From: Streptomyces cellulosae | GTDB taxonomy: Bacteria; Actinomycetota; Actinomycetes; Streptomycetales; Streptomycetaceae | Assembly: GCF_000721105.1 (NCBI RefSeq) | Contig: NZ_JOEV01000006.1 | Coordinates: 186,001 to 250,000 of the forward strand | DNA length: 64,000 bases | Reading direction: 5' to 3' | Shown: in pieces, positions 8,192 through 18,175 of the stretch | Numbering within the stretch: position 1 is the first letter of the stretch | Layout: each line of letters begins with the position of its first letter | Made by a program: the position numbers and the translations under genes | Notes under the pieces: generated by a model | Told to the model about the DNA's origin: nothing | The model's database searches: none | The model's input: the letters and a program-made list of their open reading frames with translations, nothing else

Positions 8192-9376
8192 TCAGGAGTC
8201 CGACTCGTCCAGCGCGCGCAGCACGTCCGCCACCAGGTCCTCGGGATCCTCGGCGCCGACCGAGAAGCGGATGAAGCCCTCCGGCACAGGGTCTCCACCC
8301 CACCGCCCGCGCCGCTCGGCCGTGGACCGAAGCCCGCCGAAGCTGGTCGCGTCATCCACCAGCCGCAGCGCGTCGAGAAAACGGTCGGCACGCGCGCGCG
8401 TGGGCAGCGTGAACGAGACCACGCACCCGTAGCGCCGCATCTGCTGCGAGGCCACCTTGTGCGAGGGATCGTCGGGCAGCCCCGGATACCGCAGTCCGGT
8501 CACCTCGGGTCGCTTCCGCAGCGCCTCGGCGAGCACCAGGGCGCTCGCGTCCTGCCGGTCGACCCGCAGCTGGAGCGTGGCGATCGAACGGTGCGCGAGC
8601 CAGGCCTCCATGGGCCCAGCAATGGCCCCGACGATCTTGCGCCAGTGGCGTACGGCGGCCATGGCCTGGATGTCATGGCCGGTGACGTATCCGAGAAGGA
8701 CGTCGCCGTGCCCGGTCAGCTGCTTGGTGCCGCTGGCCACGGAGAAGTCGGCGCCGAGCTCCAGCGGACGTTGACCGAGCGGTGTGGCGAGGGTGTTGTC
8801 GACCGCCACCAGAGCGCCACGCGCGTGTGCCGCCTCGACCAGCCGCCGGATGTCGCACACGTCGAGCCCGGGGTTCGACGGGCTCTCGATCCACAGCAGC
8901 CGCGCGCCGTCGAGGACGTCGAGCTGCGCATCACCCCGGGTCGGCGCGGTGCGCACCTCGATGCCGTACGCCTCCAGCTGTCCACGGACCAGGGGCAGCG
9001 CCTGGTAGCCGTCCTCAGGCAGGACGACCGTGTCCCCGGCGCGCAGCTGAGAGAAGAGCACCGAGGAGACGGCGGCCATCCCGGAGGCGAAGACGAGCGT
9101 CTCGACGCCTTCCCGCCCGGGCGCCTCCAACTCGCCGATCGCTCGCTCCAACAACGTCCAGGTGGGATTGTCGTCGCGGCCGTACGCGTACGGACCCGTC
9201 ACCTCGCCGGGCAGATGGAAGTGCGCGGCGAACACCGGGCCGGGCAGGGTCGGTTCGTGTCTGACCGGCTTCGGCAGCCCCGCCCGCACCGCGCGGGTGC
9301 CGTCGCCGGCGCCCGGAGGACCCGCCGGACCGGCTCCCTCCCCCTGGCCGGAGACACTCCCGCCCGAATCACTCAT
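8192..9376 (-). CDS. Cys/Met metabolism PLP-dependent enzyme (cystathionine gamma-lyase/synthase family)
   Basis: 394 residues. The PLP lysine is K218 in SGTKQLTGHGD. The cofactor aspartate is D193 in AVDNTLATP. The phosphate-binding Tyr/Arg of the neighbouring subunit are in YAYGRDDNPT (about 63-72). This is the trans-sulfuration fold acting on cystathionine, homocysteine or cysteine. The first 35 residues are a Gly/Pro-rich extension. Its ATG overlaps the stop of the upstream phosphatase gene by ATGA, so the two are translationally coupled. Lyase and synthase cannot be separated by eye; from family resemblance I favour gamma-lyase. Confidence 0.85.
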   Translation of the reverse strand: MSDSGGSVSGQGEGAGPAGPPGAGDGTRAVRAGLPKPVRHEPTLPGPVFAAHFHLPGEVTGPYAYGRDDNPTWTLLERAIGELEAPGREGVETLVFASGMAAVSSVLFSQLRAGDTVVLPEDGYQALPLVRGQLEAYGIEVRTAPTRGDAQLDVLDGARLLWIESPSNPGLDVCDIRRLVEAAHARGALVAVDNTLATPLGQRPLELGADFSVASGTKQLTGHGDVLLGYVTGHDIQAMAAVRHWRKIVGAIAGPMEAWLAHRSIATLQLRVDRQDASALVLAEALRKRPEVTGLRYPGLPDDPSHKVASQQMRRYGCVVSFTLPTRARADRFLDALRLVDDATSFGGLRSTAERRGRWGGDPVPEGFIRFSVGAEDPEDLVADVLRALDESDS

Positions 9377-9864
9377 GCCACCCGTCCTTCCATGTCCTCG
9401 CGTACCGCGGCGAGCAGGCCCTCGCTCGCGGATTCCACCATCTCAAGGCACTCCTCGAAGCCGTCCATGCCCCCGTAGTACGGGTCCGGAACGTCGAGGT
9501 CGCCGTCCGCGGACGGGTCGAAGGAACGCAGCAGCCGCACCTTCTGCGCGTCCTGCGCGGTGGAGGCGAGGCGGCGCAGGGCCTTGAGGTGGCCGGTGTC
9601 CAGCGCGATGACGAGGTCCAGGCGGGAGAACCAGGAGGGCTGGAACTGGCGGGCGGAGTGCACGCTGTCGTAGCCATTGTCCGCGAGGACGGTGACGGTA
9701 CGAGGGTCGGCGCCGTCTCCCTCGTGCCAGCCGCCCGTGCCGGCGCTGTCGACCTCCACCAGGCCCTCGAGCCCGGCCTCCTTGACGAGGGCGCGGAAGA
9801 CGGACTCGGCCATCGGGGAGCGGCAGATGTTGCCGGTGCAGACGAAGCAGACGCGGTACGTCAT
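9373..9864 (-). CDS. Low-molecular-weight protein-tyrosine phosphatase
   Basis: 163 residues. The active-site loop CTGNICRS starts at C9 (nucleophile) with R15, and the general acid is the aspartate in DPYYGG near the C-terminus. The length fits the family. It removes phosphate from phosphotyrosine proteins in the cytoplasm. S. coelicolor PtpA, a member of this family, influences antibiotic production (established knowledge; identity with this gene is inferred). It is first in a coupled pair with the PLP lyase (4-bp overlap) and follows a holin-like gene by 7 bp, so the three are probably one operon. Confidence 0.9.
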   Translation of the reverse strand: MTYRVCFVCTGNICRSPMAESVFRALVKEAGLEGLVEVDSAGTGGWHEGDGADPRTVTVLADNGYDSVHSARQFQPSWFSRLDLVIALDTGHLKALRRLASTAQDAQKVRLLRSFDPSADGDLDVPDPYYGGMDGFEECLEMVESASEGLLAAVREDMEGRVA

Positions 9865-9871
9865 GGCGTGC

Positions 9872-10249
9872 TCAGTCCTCGTCGGGCAGGACGACGTGGA
9901 GTGCCCAGGACACGATCGAGATGATCAGGCCGCCGAGGACGGCGGTCCAGAAGCCCTCCACATGGAAGCTCAGGTCGAGCTTGTCGGCCAGCCACGAGGT
10001 GAGCAGCAGCATCAGGGCGTTGACCACCAGGGTGATCAGGCCGAGCGTCAGGATGAACAGCGGGAAGGTGAGGACCTTCACAATGGGCTTGACCAGGAAG
10101 TTCACCAGGCCGAAGACCAGGGCGACGAGTATCAGGGTCCAGACCTTCTTCCCGGTACTGTCACCGGTCAGAGTGATCTTGTCGAGCAGCCAGACGGCGA
10201 CCGCCAGGGCGCCCGCGTTGGCGATCGTCTTGACTACGAAATTCTTCAT
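9872..10249 (-). CDS. Phage-holin-family (Phage_holin_4_2-like) small membrane protein
   Basis: 125 residues with four hydrophobic helices. The pattern GLVNFLVKPIVKVLTFPL followed by VNALMLLLTSWLADKL is the signature of the widespread chromosomal '4_2' family, which is not necessarily phage-derived. Function unknown; such proteins sit in the cytoplasmic membrane. It is 7 bp upstream of the LMW-PTP gene in the same direction and divergent from a cupin gene. Confidence 0.8.
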   Translation of the reverse strand: MKNFVVKTIANAGALAVAVWLLDKITLTGDSTGKKVWTLILVALVFGLVNFLVKPIVKVLTFPLFILTLGLITLVVNALMLLLTSWLADKLDLSFHVEGFWTAVLGGLIISIVSWALHVVLPDED

Positions 10250-10307
10250 GTGTCTGATCGTGGCAGACGAGATCGGTTACGAGCACTGGCAGGGGCGGAC
10301 GAAGTCG

Positions 10308-10625
10308 ATGAAGGCATTCCGGTTGGATGAGCTGGAGGCGGAGCGCGCCGCCAACGACGGCGCTTACCTGCAGTTCCTGCGGGAGCGGAACATGTCGGTC
10401 GGCCTGTACGCACTCGACGCCGGCAAGGGCGACCCGCAGCAGCCGCACAACCAGGACGAGGTCTACTTCGTGGTGAGCGGCCGCGCCGCGATCACCGTCG
10501 GTATGGAGACCACCCAGGTCGCGCGTGGCAGCGTGGTCTACGTACCGGCCGGAGTCGCGCACAAGTTCCACCACATCAGCGAGGACCTCAGGGTGCTGGT
10601 GGTGTTCTCTCCACCCGAGAGCTGA
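10308..10625 (+). CDS. Small cupin-domain protein
   Basis: 105 residues from the ATG at 10308. The double-stranded beta-helix motifs are visible: the first His motif in PHNQDEVYFVVSGRA (metal ligands H, E) and the second in PAGVAHKFHHI (H). Single-domain cupins bind a metal and act as dioxygenases, isomerases or sensors; the role here is unknown. The frame is open further upstream, but that part overlaps the opposing holin-like gene and is an antisense shadow. Confidence 0.8.
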   Translation: MKAFRLDELEAERAANDGAYLQFLRERNMSVGLYALDAGKGDPQQPHNQDEVYFVVSGRAAITVGMETTQVARGSVVYVPAGVAHKFHHISEDLRVLVVFSPPES

Positions 10626-10783
10626 TCCGGGACCTCGGGGTTCCCTAGGGGATCAGTCAGGGGCGGACAAGGGGTGCGAGGCCCCCGCCGGCCCCCCTCC
10701 TCGCCCTAGCATCGAGTGCAGGACATCAGATCGACTCGGCACCAGAGTGCCGGGCGTGCACAGGCATCAGAGAGGTTGGGGCG

Positions 10784-10996
10784 ATGCGAGACATCTTCGC
10801 GGGACTGCCGTGGTGGGTGAAGTGGGTCGCGGTGCCGGTCATCGCCCTGGTCGTGTTCGGCGGGCTGATCGCCACCGTCGTCGGCTTCGTCATCGGACTG
10901 CTGTTCAAGCTGCTGGTCTTCGTGGCACTGGTCGGCGGACTGATCTATGTCGTACGGAAGTTCATGGCGACTTCCTCGTCGCGCAGCGACTGGTGA
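10784..10996 (+). CDS. Small two-helix membrane protein (DUF5326-like)
   Basis: 70 residues: an amphipathic start (MRDIFAGLPWWVKW), two membrane helices (about 13-35 and 38-58) and a basic/serine-rich tail. I recall this as a conserved Streptomyces family, DUF5326, of unknown function; the assignment is from memory. The ATG at 10784 is preceded by the purine-rich GAGAGGTTGGGG. It sits upstream of ssgR in the conserved sporulation neighbourhood. Confidence 0.7.
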   Translation: MRDIFAGLPWWVKWVAVPVIALVVFGGLIATVVGFVIGLLFKLLVFVALVGGLIYVVRKFMATSSSRSDW

Positions 10997-11293
10997 GGCG
11001 ACGGGGGCGGTCGGGGCGCATCCGGCGGTCGGGCGACTGAGGAGCCTGATGCCGGCAGGACGGCCGGAGCGGCGAGCGCGAGGCGGTCGAAAGGGGCGGT
11101 ACGGGGCAACCGGCGACCGGTAACAGGAATCACCGGTTCCCTCGCGCGAGGGAAGTTTCCTGGCAGGCCGTCTGCGAGCGGCGGCGGACGAATAGAGTCC
11201 GGAACTCGTCGCGGGGGATGAACCCCGTGAGCGGCGAACACCCACTCCCGTGTTCCCCCGCACGGGCCGCCCCTCGCGCTATGGGAGTGCCCC

Positions 11294-12292
11294 TTGGCCA
11301 CGGTTGACACCGCCCCCACGGAACCCCCCGCACCCTCAGCGCCGGCCCGGGCCTCCGCTCCGGCTCCGGGATCCCGCATCCGGCCGCCCGAGCAACCCGC
11401 GCCCCCGACGGGGCGACCGCGCTCGACCGCACCTTCCGGGCGAGCCGCACCGCCGGCACAGCCCCACTCGACCGCGACCCCTCCCGTACAGCGGCACGCG
11501 ACCCCCGTACATCCGCACGCGGCGGAAGCCTTCGCGCCGCCTCACTCCACGACCCTCATCGGGTCGGTGCAGCGCGCGATGCGCCTGCTGGAGGCCGTCG
11601 CCGAGCACGAACACGGTGCGCCGGCCAAACAGCTGGCCCGGGAGACGGGTCTGGCCCTCCCGACGGCGTACCACCTGCTACGCACCCTCGTGTTCGAGGG
11701 CTATCTGCGCCGGGACAAAGGGCTGTTCTTCCTCGGGGAGGCAGCCGAGCGGCTGGGGAGCAGCGGAGCGCGGCAGAAACGTCGCAGCACCGTCGTGGAC
11801 ACCCTCGCCGACTGGCGCGACGCCATCGGTGCCCCCGTGTACTACGCCATGTACCGCGACGGTGAGATCGAGGTCGTCTGCGTCTCCGACACCCCCGGAA
11901 TCCCGGCGGTCGAGGAGTGGGCCGACTTCCGCGAGACCGGGCACGCGCATGCCATCGGTCAGTGTCTGCTGGCCCAGCTGGACGAGGAGGCCCGCCGTGA
12001 CCACCTCGACCGCCACCCCGTGCAGTCCATCACCCCGTACACGGTGCGTGACAGCCACAGTCTGCTCCGGCGGCTCGAACGCATGCGCCGTATGGACCCC
12101 GTGACGGAGCGCCAGGAGTACGCGCTGGGCACGGTGTGCGCGGCCATTCCGATCACCGTGGGCACGACGGCCGCGACGATGGCCATTTCTCTCCCGGCGC
12201 ACCAGGCAGATCGTCTGCCTGCGGCGACGCAGCAGTTGCAGCACGCCGTGGGACGGCTCCTGGGGTCACTCGCGATCTCTATCAGTATCTGA
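11294..12292 (+). CDS. ssgR: IclR-family transcriptional regulator SsgR
   Basis: 332 residues from a TTG at 11294. The winged HTH is at about residues 91-150 (SVQRAMRLLEAVAEHE, then LALPTAYHLLRTLVFEGYLRR), followed by an IclR effector domain. Directly downstream is ssgA. In S. coelicolor and S. griseus the IclR-type SsgR controls ssgA transcription (established). The first 90 residues are Pro/Ala-rich and unusual for IclR proteins. No better ATG/GTG lies between them and the HTH, except a GTG inside SVQ, so either the extension is real or the start is mis-set. Confidence 0.85.
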   Translation: MATVDTAPTEPPAPSAPARASAPAPGSRIRPPEQPAPPTGRPRSTAPSGRAAPPAQPHSTATPPVQRHATPVHPHAAEAFAPPHSTTLIGSVQRAMRLLEAVAEHEHGAPAKQLARETGLALPTAYHLLRTLVFEGYLRRDKGLFFLGEAAERLGSSGARQKRRSTVVDTLADWRDAIGAPVYYAMYRDGEIEVVCVSDTPGIPAVEEWADFRETGHAHAIGQCLLAQLDEEARRDHLDRHPVQSITPYTVRDSHSLLRRLERMRRMDPVTERQEYALGTVCAAIPITVGTTAATMAISLPAHQADRLPAATQQLQHAVGRLLGSLAISISI

Positions 12293-12390
12293 AAACTCAC
12301 TCCTTGTGATCTGGCGTGCACGTTCAGCAAGATGCCAGGAGTGTCAGAGGGACCATTCCCGGCCAGTCGACGTCACACGACGGGGTAGCG

Positions 12391-12828
12391 ATGCGCGAGA
12401 CCGTACAGGCAGAGGTCATGATGAGCTTTCTCGTGTCCGAGGAGCTCTCCTTCCGCATCCCGGTGGAGCTGCGCTACGAGACCTGTGATCCCTACGCCGT
12501 GCGACTGACCTTTCATTTGCCCGGCGACGCGCCCGTGACCTGGGCGTTCGGTCGTGAGCTGCTGATCGACGGGGTGGGCCGCCCGTGCGGGGAGGGAGAC
12601 GTACGGGTCTCGCCCGCCGACGCCGACACGCTGGGTGACGTACTGATCCGGCTTCAGGTCGGCGGTGACCAGGCACTGTTCCGCTCGTCCACGGCCCCCC
12701 TGGTCGCCTTCCTCGACCGCACCGACAAGCTGGTGCCCCTCGGTCAGGAGGGCGCGCTGGCCGACTTCGACGCCCACCTCGACGAGGCGCTGGACCGCAT
12801 CCTGGCGGAGGAACAGAGCGCGGGCTGA
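12391..12828 (+). CDS. ssgA: Sporulation/cell-division activator SsgA
   Basis: SsgA-like proteins occur only in morphologically complex actinomycetes. SsgA localises to future septum and germination sites, works with SsgB to place FtsZ rings and is needed for sporulation (established). The sequence has the hallmark SFLVSEELSFRIPVELRY, LTFHLPGDAPVTWAFGR and the C-terminal acidic helix ending AEEQSAG. The ATG at 12391 gives 145 residues; ATGs at 12418 and 12421, just after AGAGGT, would give about 136, the size known for S. griseus SsgA, and may be the true start. It follows ssgR, and a strong terminator overlaps its stop codon. Confidence 0.95.
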   Translation: MRETVQAEVMMSFLVSEELSFRIPVELRYETCDPYAVRLTFHLPGDAPVTWAFGRELLIDGVGRPCGEGDVRVSPADADTLGDVLIRLQVGGDQALFRSSTAPLVAFLDRTDKLVPLGQEGALADFDAHLDEALDRILAEEQSAG

Positions 12829-12864
12829 AGCGTTCCGCCACCGTCGGTGGCGGAACGCTTCAGC
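12824..12864. terminator. Strong hairpin terminator overlapping the ssgA stop
   Basis: A perfect 19-bp stem (12824-12842 with 12846-12864) closed by a 3-nt loop. The 5' arm begins in the last codon of ssgA. The minus-strand YibE/F gene starts beyond and converges, so it may work in both directions. Confidence 0.85.
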
Positions 12865-13100
12865 GCCGCCGTAGGCCATTTCTGCCCGTGTAACCGGGGC
12901 GCGGGATGGTGACCCCTGACCCGCGAGCTGTGACCCGGAGCCGGGGCCGGGAGGGGCTGGGGGCGATTGGGGCGAGTTCGTGGCCCAGCTCATGTGACGG
13001 TGCGAGGCGACCGTCGCGCCTGATGACCGCGAGGGCCCGCCGAGGTGGACCGAGCTGTTCGCGCCCAGGCCCGCTGCTTGAGCCGGCCGTGCCTCCGGCG

Positions 13101-14852
13101 TCAGCGCTTGCGCCGACGTCCCTTTCCACCGCGTGCCGGAGCCGGGCGCTCGACGGCCGTGCCCGGTCCCGTTCCGGCCATCGCTCCCACCGCAGCGGTC
13201 GTCGGCTCCGGACCCGGCCGGTCGGCCGAGACCACCAGGGCCGCGAGGGCCGTGGTGACCGGTACCGATGCGACGAGGCCGATCGAGCCCACCAGGGTGC
13301 GCACGATCTCCTCCGCGACCAACTCGCTGTTGGCGACCGTCCCCACGCTGCTCTGGGCGATCGAGAAGAGCAGCAGCAACGGCAGCGCGGCGCCCGCGTA
13401 GGCGAGGACGAGTGTGTTGACGACGGACGCGATGTGGTCGCGGCCGATGCGGATGCCCGCTCGGTACAGCCCGCGCCAGCCCATCGACGGGTTGGCCTCG
13501 TGCAGCTCCCAGACCGCCGAGGTCTGCGTGACCGTCACATCGTCCAAGACACCGAGCGAACCGATGATGACGCCGGCGAGCAGCAGACCACTCATGTCGA
13601 TCGAGGGGTACAGGCCATGGATCAGGCCGGTGTTGTCATCGGTGTTGCCGGTGAGCGCGGCCCAGCCGATGAACAGCGAGCCGAGGACTCCGATCAGCAC
13701 CAGAGAGATCAGCGTGCCCAGTACCGCCACGGAGGTTCTGGCCGACAGACCGTGGCACAGATAGAGGGCGATCAGCATGATGGCGCTCGCCCCGATCACC
13801 GCCACGAGCAGCGGGTTCGAGCCCTGCAGGATCGCGGGCAGGATGAAGAAGTTCAGGATCATGAAGCTGATGGCCAGCGCCACCAGCGCCATGAGACCGC
13901 GCAGTCGGCCCACCACCACGACGGCGATCGCGAAGATCCCGGCGAGCAGGGACATCGGCAGTCGACGGTTCACGTCGGTGACCGAGTACTGAAGGTCCCT
14001 CGGTGCGGAGGGCTCGTAGGCGACCACGACCTTCTCGCCCTCATGCAACTGCCGTGACTGGTCCGGCTGCACGATCTCGGTGAACGTGCGGCCCTTGTCC
14101 TTGCCGGTGTCGACCCGGATCGTCGCCCTCTTGCAGGTGCCGTTCGCCTGCTGCTGGGCGGACGAGCCCTCGGCGGTGGAGGTGTCGCCGGTCGGGGTCT
14201 CCCCGGAGGCGTTGACCGACTTGCAGCTGACGTTCTCGACCTTGCTGACGGTCGCCTGCTGGGTCTGCCGGTCGAAGCCGACGCCGGTGCGCTCGTGGCC
14301 CGGTGCACCGCCCGGCCACAGCACCGCGAGCCCGACCAGCACTGCGGCGCCGAACGGGATCAGGATCGCCGCGATGACCTTGCGCAGGTGTCTGGAGACG
14401 GGTGCGGCGGGCCCGTGACTGTGCGCATGGCCGTGCCCGCCGCCGGACCCCGGGCTGTGACCGTCCCCGGCGCCATGACCATCGCCAGGGCCCACCCCGC
14501 CACCGGGGCTGTGACCGTGGCCCGTGCTGTGTCCCTGCCCGGCGCCGTGACCGTCGCCTGGACCGAGCCTCTGTCCGCCAACGGATCCGAAGCCGTGCTC
14601 GTACCCCCCGCCCTCTCCGGAGCCGTGCTCGTACCCCCCGCCCTCTCCGGAGCCGTGCTTGTACCCCGCACCGCCTCCCGAGCCGTGGTCCTGCCCGCGT
14701 TCGTCAGGGTCGTCGTTCCCGCCTCCGGCGCCGAACCAGTCGCCGCCGCGTCCACCACCGGAACCGCCGTCTCCACGGCGCTGGCCGTTACCGGCTCCGG
14801 GCCTCCGCGGCGGCTCGGGCGGCGGATACGGGGGCTGATGTGTCGTGGTCAC
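13101..14852 (-). CDS. YibE/F-family multi-pass membrane protein
   Basis: About 583 residues if started at the GTG at 14852 (TTTHQPPYPPP follows); an ATG at 14885 would add 11. Residues 1-155 are Gly/His/Pro-rich with tandem GSGEGGGYEH units. A first helix (about 170-190) is followed by an extracytoplasmic domain and then seven or so helices typical of the YibE/F family (FFILPAILQGSNPLL, GLLLAGVIIGSLGVLDDVTV). Function is unknown for the family; transport is suspected. The His-rich cytoplasmic tail could bind metal (inference). It lies between ssgA and thiC on the opposite strand. Confidence 0.8.
   Translation of the reverse strand: MTTTHQPPYPPPEPPRRPGAGNGQRRGDGGSGGGRGGDWFGAGGGNDDPDERGQDHGSGGGAGYKHGSGEGGGYEHGSGEGGGYEHGFGSVGGQRLGPGDGHGAGQGHSTGHGHSPGGGVGPGDGHGAGDGHSPGSGGGHGHAHSHGPAAPVSRHLRKVIAAILIPFGAAVLVGLAVLWPGGAPGHERTGVGFDRQTQQATVSKVENVSCKSVNASGETPTGDTSTAEGSSAQQQANGTCKRATIRVDTGKDKGRTFTEIVQPDQSRQLHEGEKVVVAYEPSAPRDLQYSVTDVNRRLPMSLLAGIFAIAVVVVGRLRGLMALVALAISFMILNFFILPAILQGSNPLLVAVIGASAIMLIALYLCHGLSARTSVAVLGTLISLVLIGVLGSLFIGWAALTGNTDDNTGLIHGLYPSIDMSGLLLAGVIIGSLGVLDDVTVTQTSAVWELHEANPSMGWRGLYRAGIRIGRDHIASVVNTLVLAYAGAALPLLLLFSIAQSSVGTVANSELVAEEIVRTLVGSIGLVASVPVTTALAALVVSADRPGPEPTTAAVGAMAGTGPGTAVERPAPARGGKGRRRKR
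14591..14680. repeat. 30-bp tandem repeat in the N-terminal tail of the YibE/F gene
   Basis: Two identical 30-bp units (14591-14620 and 14621-14650) and a diverged third (to 14680) encode repeated GSGEGGGYEH decapeptides. Exact identity suggests recent slippage. Confidence 0.85.
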
Positions 14853-14929
14853 CGCCCGATCATCGCAAGAACGACAGAGGCCCACTGTTCACCGCGCCAC
14901 AAATGACGCTAGCGTGGAGGCACCTTTGC

Positions 14930-16908
<1,979 letters not shown>

Positions 16909-17060
16909 CCGGCGGTACCGAGGGCCCGCGTCTGCCCGGGCGCGGGTCCGGCCGGTCCGGTGGGTCTCCACGACCAGGGGGCGGTCCGGTTCGGCGGAAA
17001 GAGCGGGTGATTGGGGGTGGACGGGCTCACTCCGGATCGGCGCGGCCCGTGGCCGGGTCT

Positions 17061-17103
17061 TCGGCTTGCGCTCCCCGGATGAGCTGGTGGGGGCGCAAGC
17101 CGA
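17061..17103. terminator. Hairpin terminator between convergent thiC and a membrane-protein gene
   Basis: An 11-bp perfect stem (TCGGCTTGCGC at 17061-17071 with its complement at 17093-17103), extended inside by CCCC/GGGG pairing. It lies 17 bp beyond the minus-strand stop at 17120 and 150 bp after thiC. Confidence 0.7.
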
Positions 17104-17119
17104 GGGGCTGTTCCGGCTG

Positions 17120-17977
17120 TTACTCCGGCTTGTGCTCCGGCCCCCCGAAGTCCGGGCTGGTGTAGTCCGGGCTCGTGAAGCTCGGTCGCGAGCCGGAGGC
17201 GCCGTCGTCCGGGCTGCTGAAGCCGGGCCGGTCGTAGCCGAGGTGCGGCATGCGGCTGGTCGGCGCCGGCGGTGCCGTACGACGCAGAGCGGCGGTGCCG
17301 GGATCGGCGAGGGCCTCCCGCAGAAAAGGCAGGATGCCGCGCTCCATCAGTGCCTCGATCCAGGCTTGCTTGGCCCGGATCACTTCCGCGTTCATCTCGC
17401 CGTACGGTCCCGCTTCGAGCGAGGGCCGGTTGCGCAGAGCGGTCAGGAGCAGTCCGACGGCGGCGACGAGGATCGCGGCCGCGGTCATGGCGCCGAACAC
17501 CCATCCGGCGGTGAGCATGGTCTGGGCGAACGCCGGCTCCGGGTCGAGCATCTTGAGTATGTAACCCACGAGCAGGAAGATCGCCGCGGCGGTTCCGGCC
17601 AGGACGGGTGCCAGGACCGCGACGACGGCGATGGCTCCCGCGCCGGTGGTCTCGGCGACCTCTCCCATGGTGGTGGCGAGCCCCATCGCGGCGGTGCCCG
17701 GCTCCGCGGAGCCGGTGTCCCGGTGGGACGACGGGGTGGACGGCGCCGGGTGGCGCAGTTCCTCGCGGACCTTCACGTAGTGCTGGTACTCGGTCGCCGC
17801 GGCCGCCGTGATGAGTGCGGTGGCGTTGAGCGCCATGGTGCGCAGCTGTTCCGGGTTGAGCCGCTGTCCGACAGCGGCCAGTTCCGGGCGGGTTGGTGCG
17901 GAGCGCAGCGCCTCACCGAGGATCCGCTCGTATTCCTGGCGGTCCTCGCTCAGCAGGTGCTGCGGAACGCTGTTCAT
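17120..17977 (-). CDS. Hypothetical membrane protein with two helices
   Basis: 285 residues from the ATG at 17977 (GGGGG six bases upstream); the frame extends to 18016 but without a ribosome site. An N-terminal helical region (about 1-100) is followed by two strong membrane helices (about 112-140 and 155-185), a second helical region (WIEALMERGILPFLREAL) and a Ser/Pro/Asp-rich tail with repeated FxSPDYxSPDF-type units. It is not recognised beyond being conserved-looking in Streptomyces. No operon partner; it converges with thiC. Confidence 0.7.
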   Translation of the reverse strand: MNSVPQHLLSEDRQEYERILGEALRSAPTRPELAAVGQRLNPEQLRTMALNATALITAAAATEYQHYVKVREELRHPAPSTPSSHRDTGSAEPGTAAMGLATTMGEVAETTGAGAIAVVAVLAPVLAGTAAAIFLLVGYILKMLDPEPAFAQTMLTAGWVFGAMTAAAILVAAVGLLLTALRNRPSLEAGPYGEMNAEVIRAKQAWIEALMERGILPFLREALADPGTAALRRTAPPAPTSRMPHLGYDRPGFSSPDDGASGSRPSFTSPDYTSPDFGGPEHKPE

Positions 17978-18123
17978 GTGCATCCCCCGATGCTCCGTAG
18001 GGCTTGGGGCTCGCACGCTGACGAGCCGTCGGGCAGAAACGGAGGGGAGCCTGCTACGGATAAGCCGATGGTAGAGCGATGACGGTACGGCGTGACAGGG
18101 GGTTTACCGAAAATGCGCTGTGG

Positions 18124-18154
18124 CCTGTGTCGTCACCGGTCGGTCCGGCACAGG
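18124..18154. terminator. Probable terminator of the calcineurin-type phosphatase gene
   Basis: A 9-bp stem (18124-18132 with 18146-18154, one G-U pair) and a 13-nt loop, 22 bp past the minus-strand stop at 18176. Confidence 0.5.
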
Positions 18155-18175
18155 GAACATCTGCCCCGTGAACGG

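Noticed and set aside
9872..10249. Holin-like gene as evidence of a prophage
   Set aside because: No phage genes surround it and the family is a common chromosomal membrane protein; the gene order is core Streptomyces.
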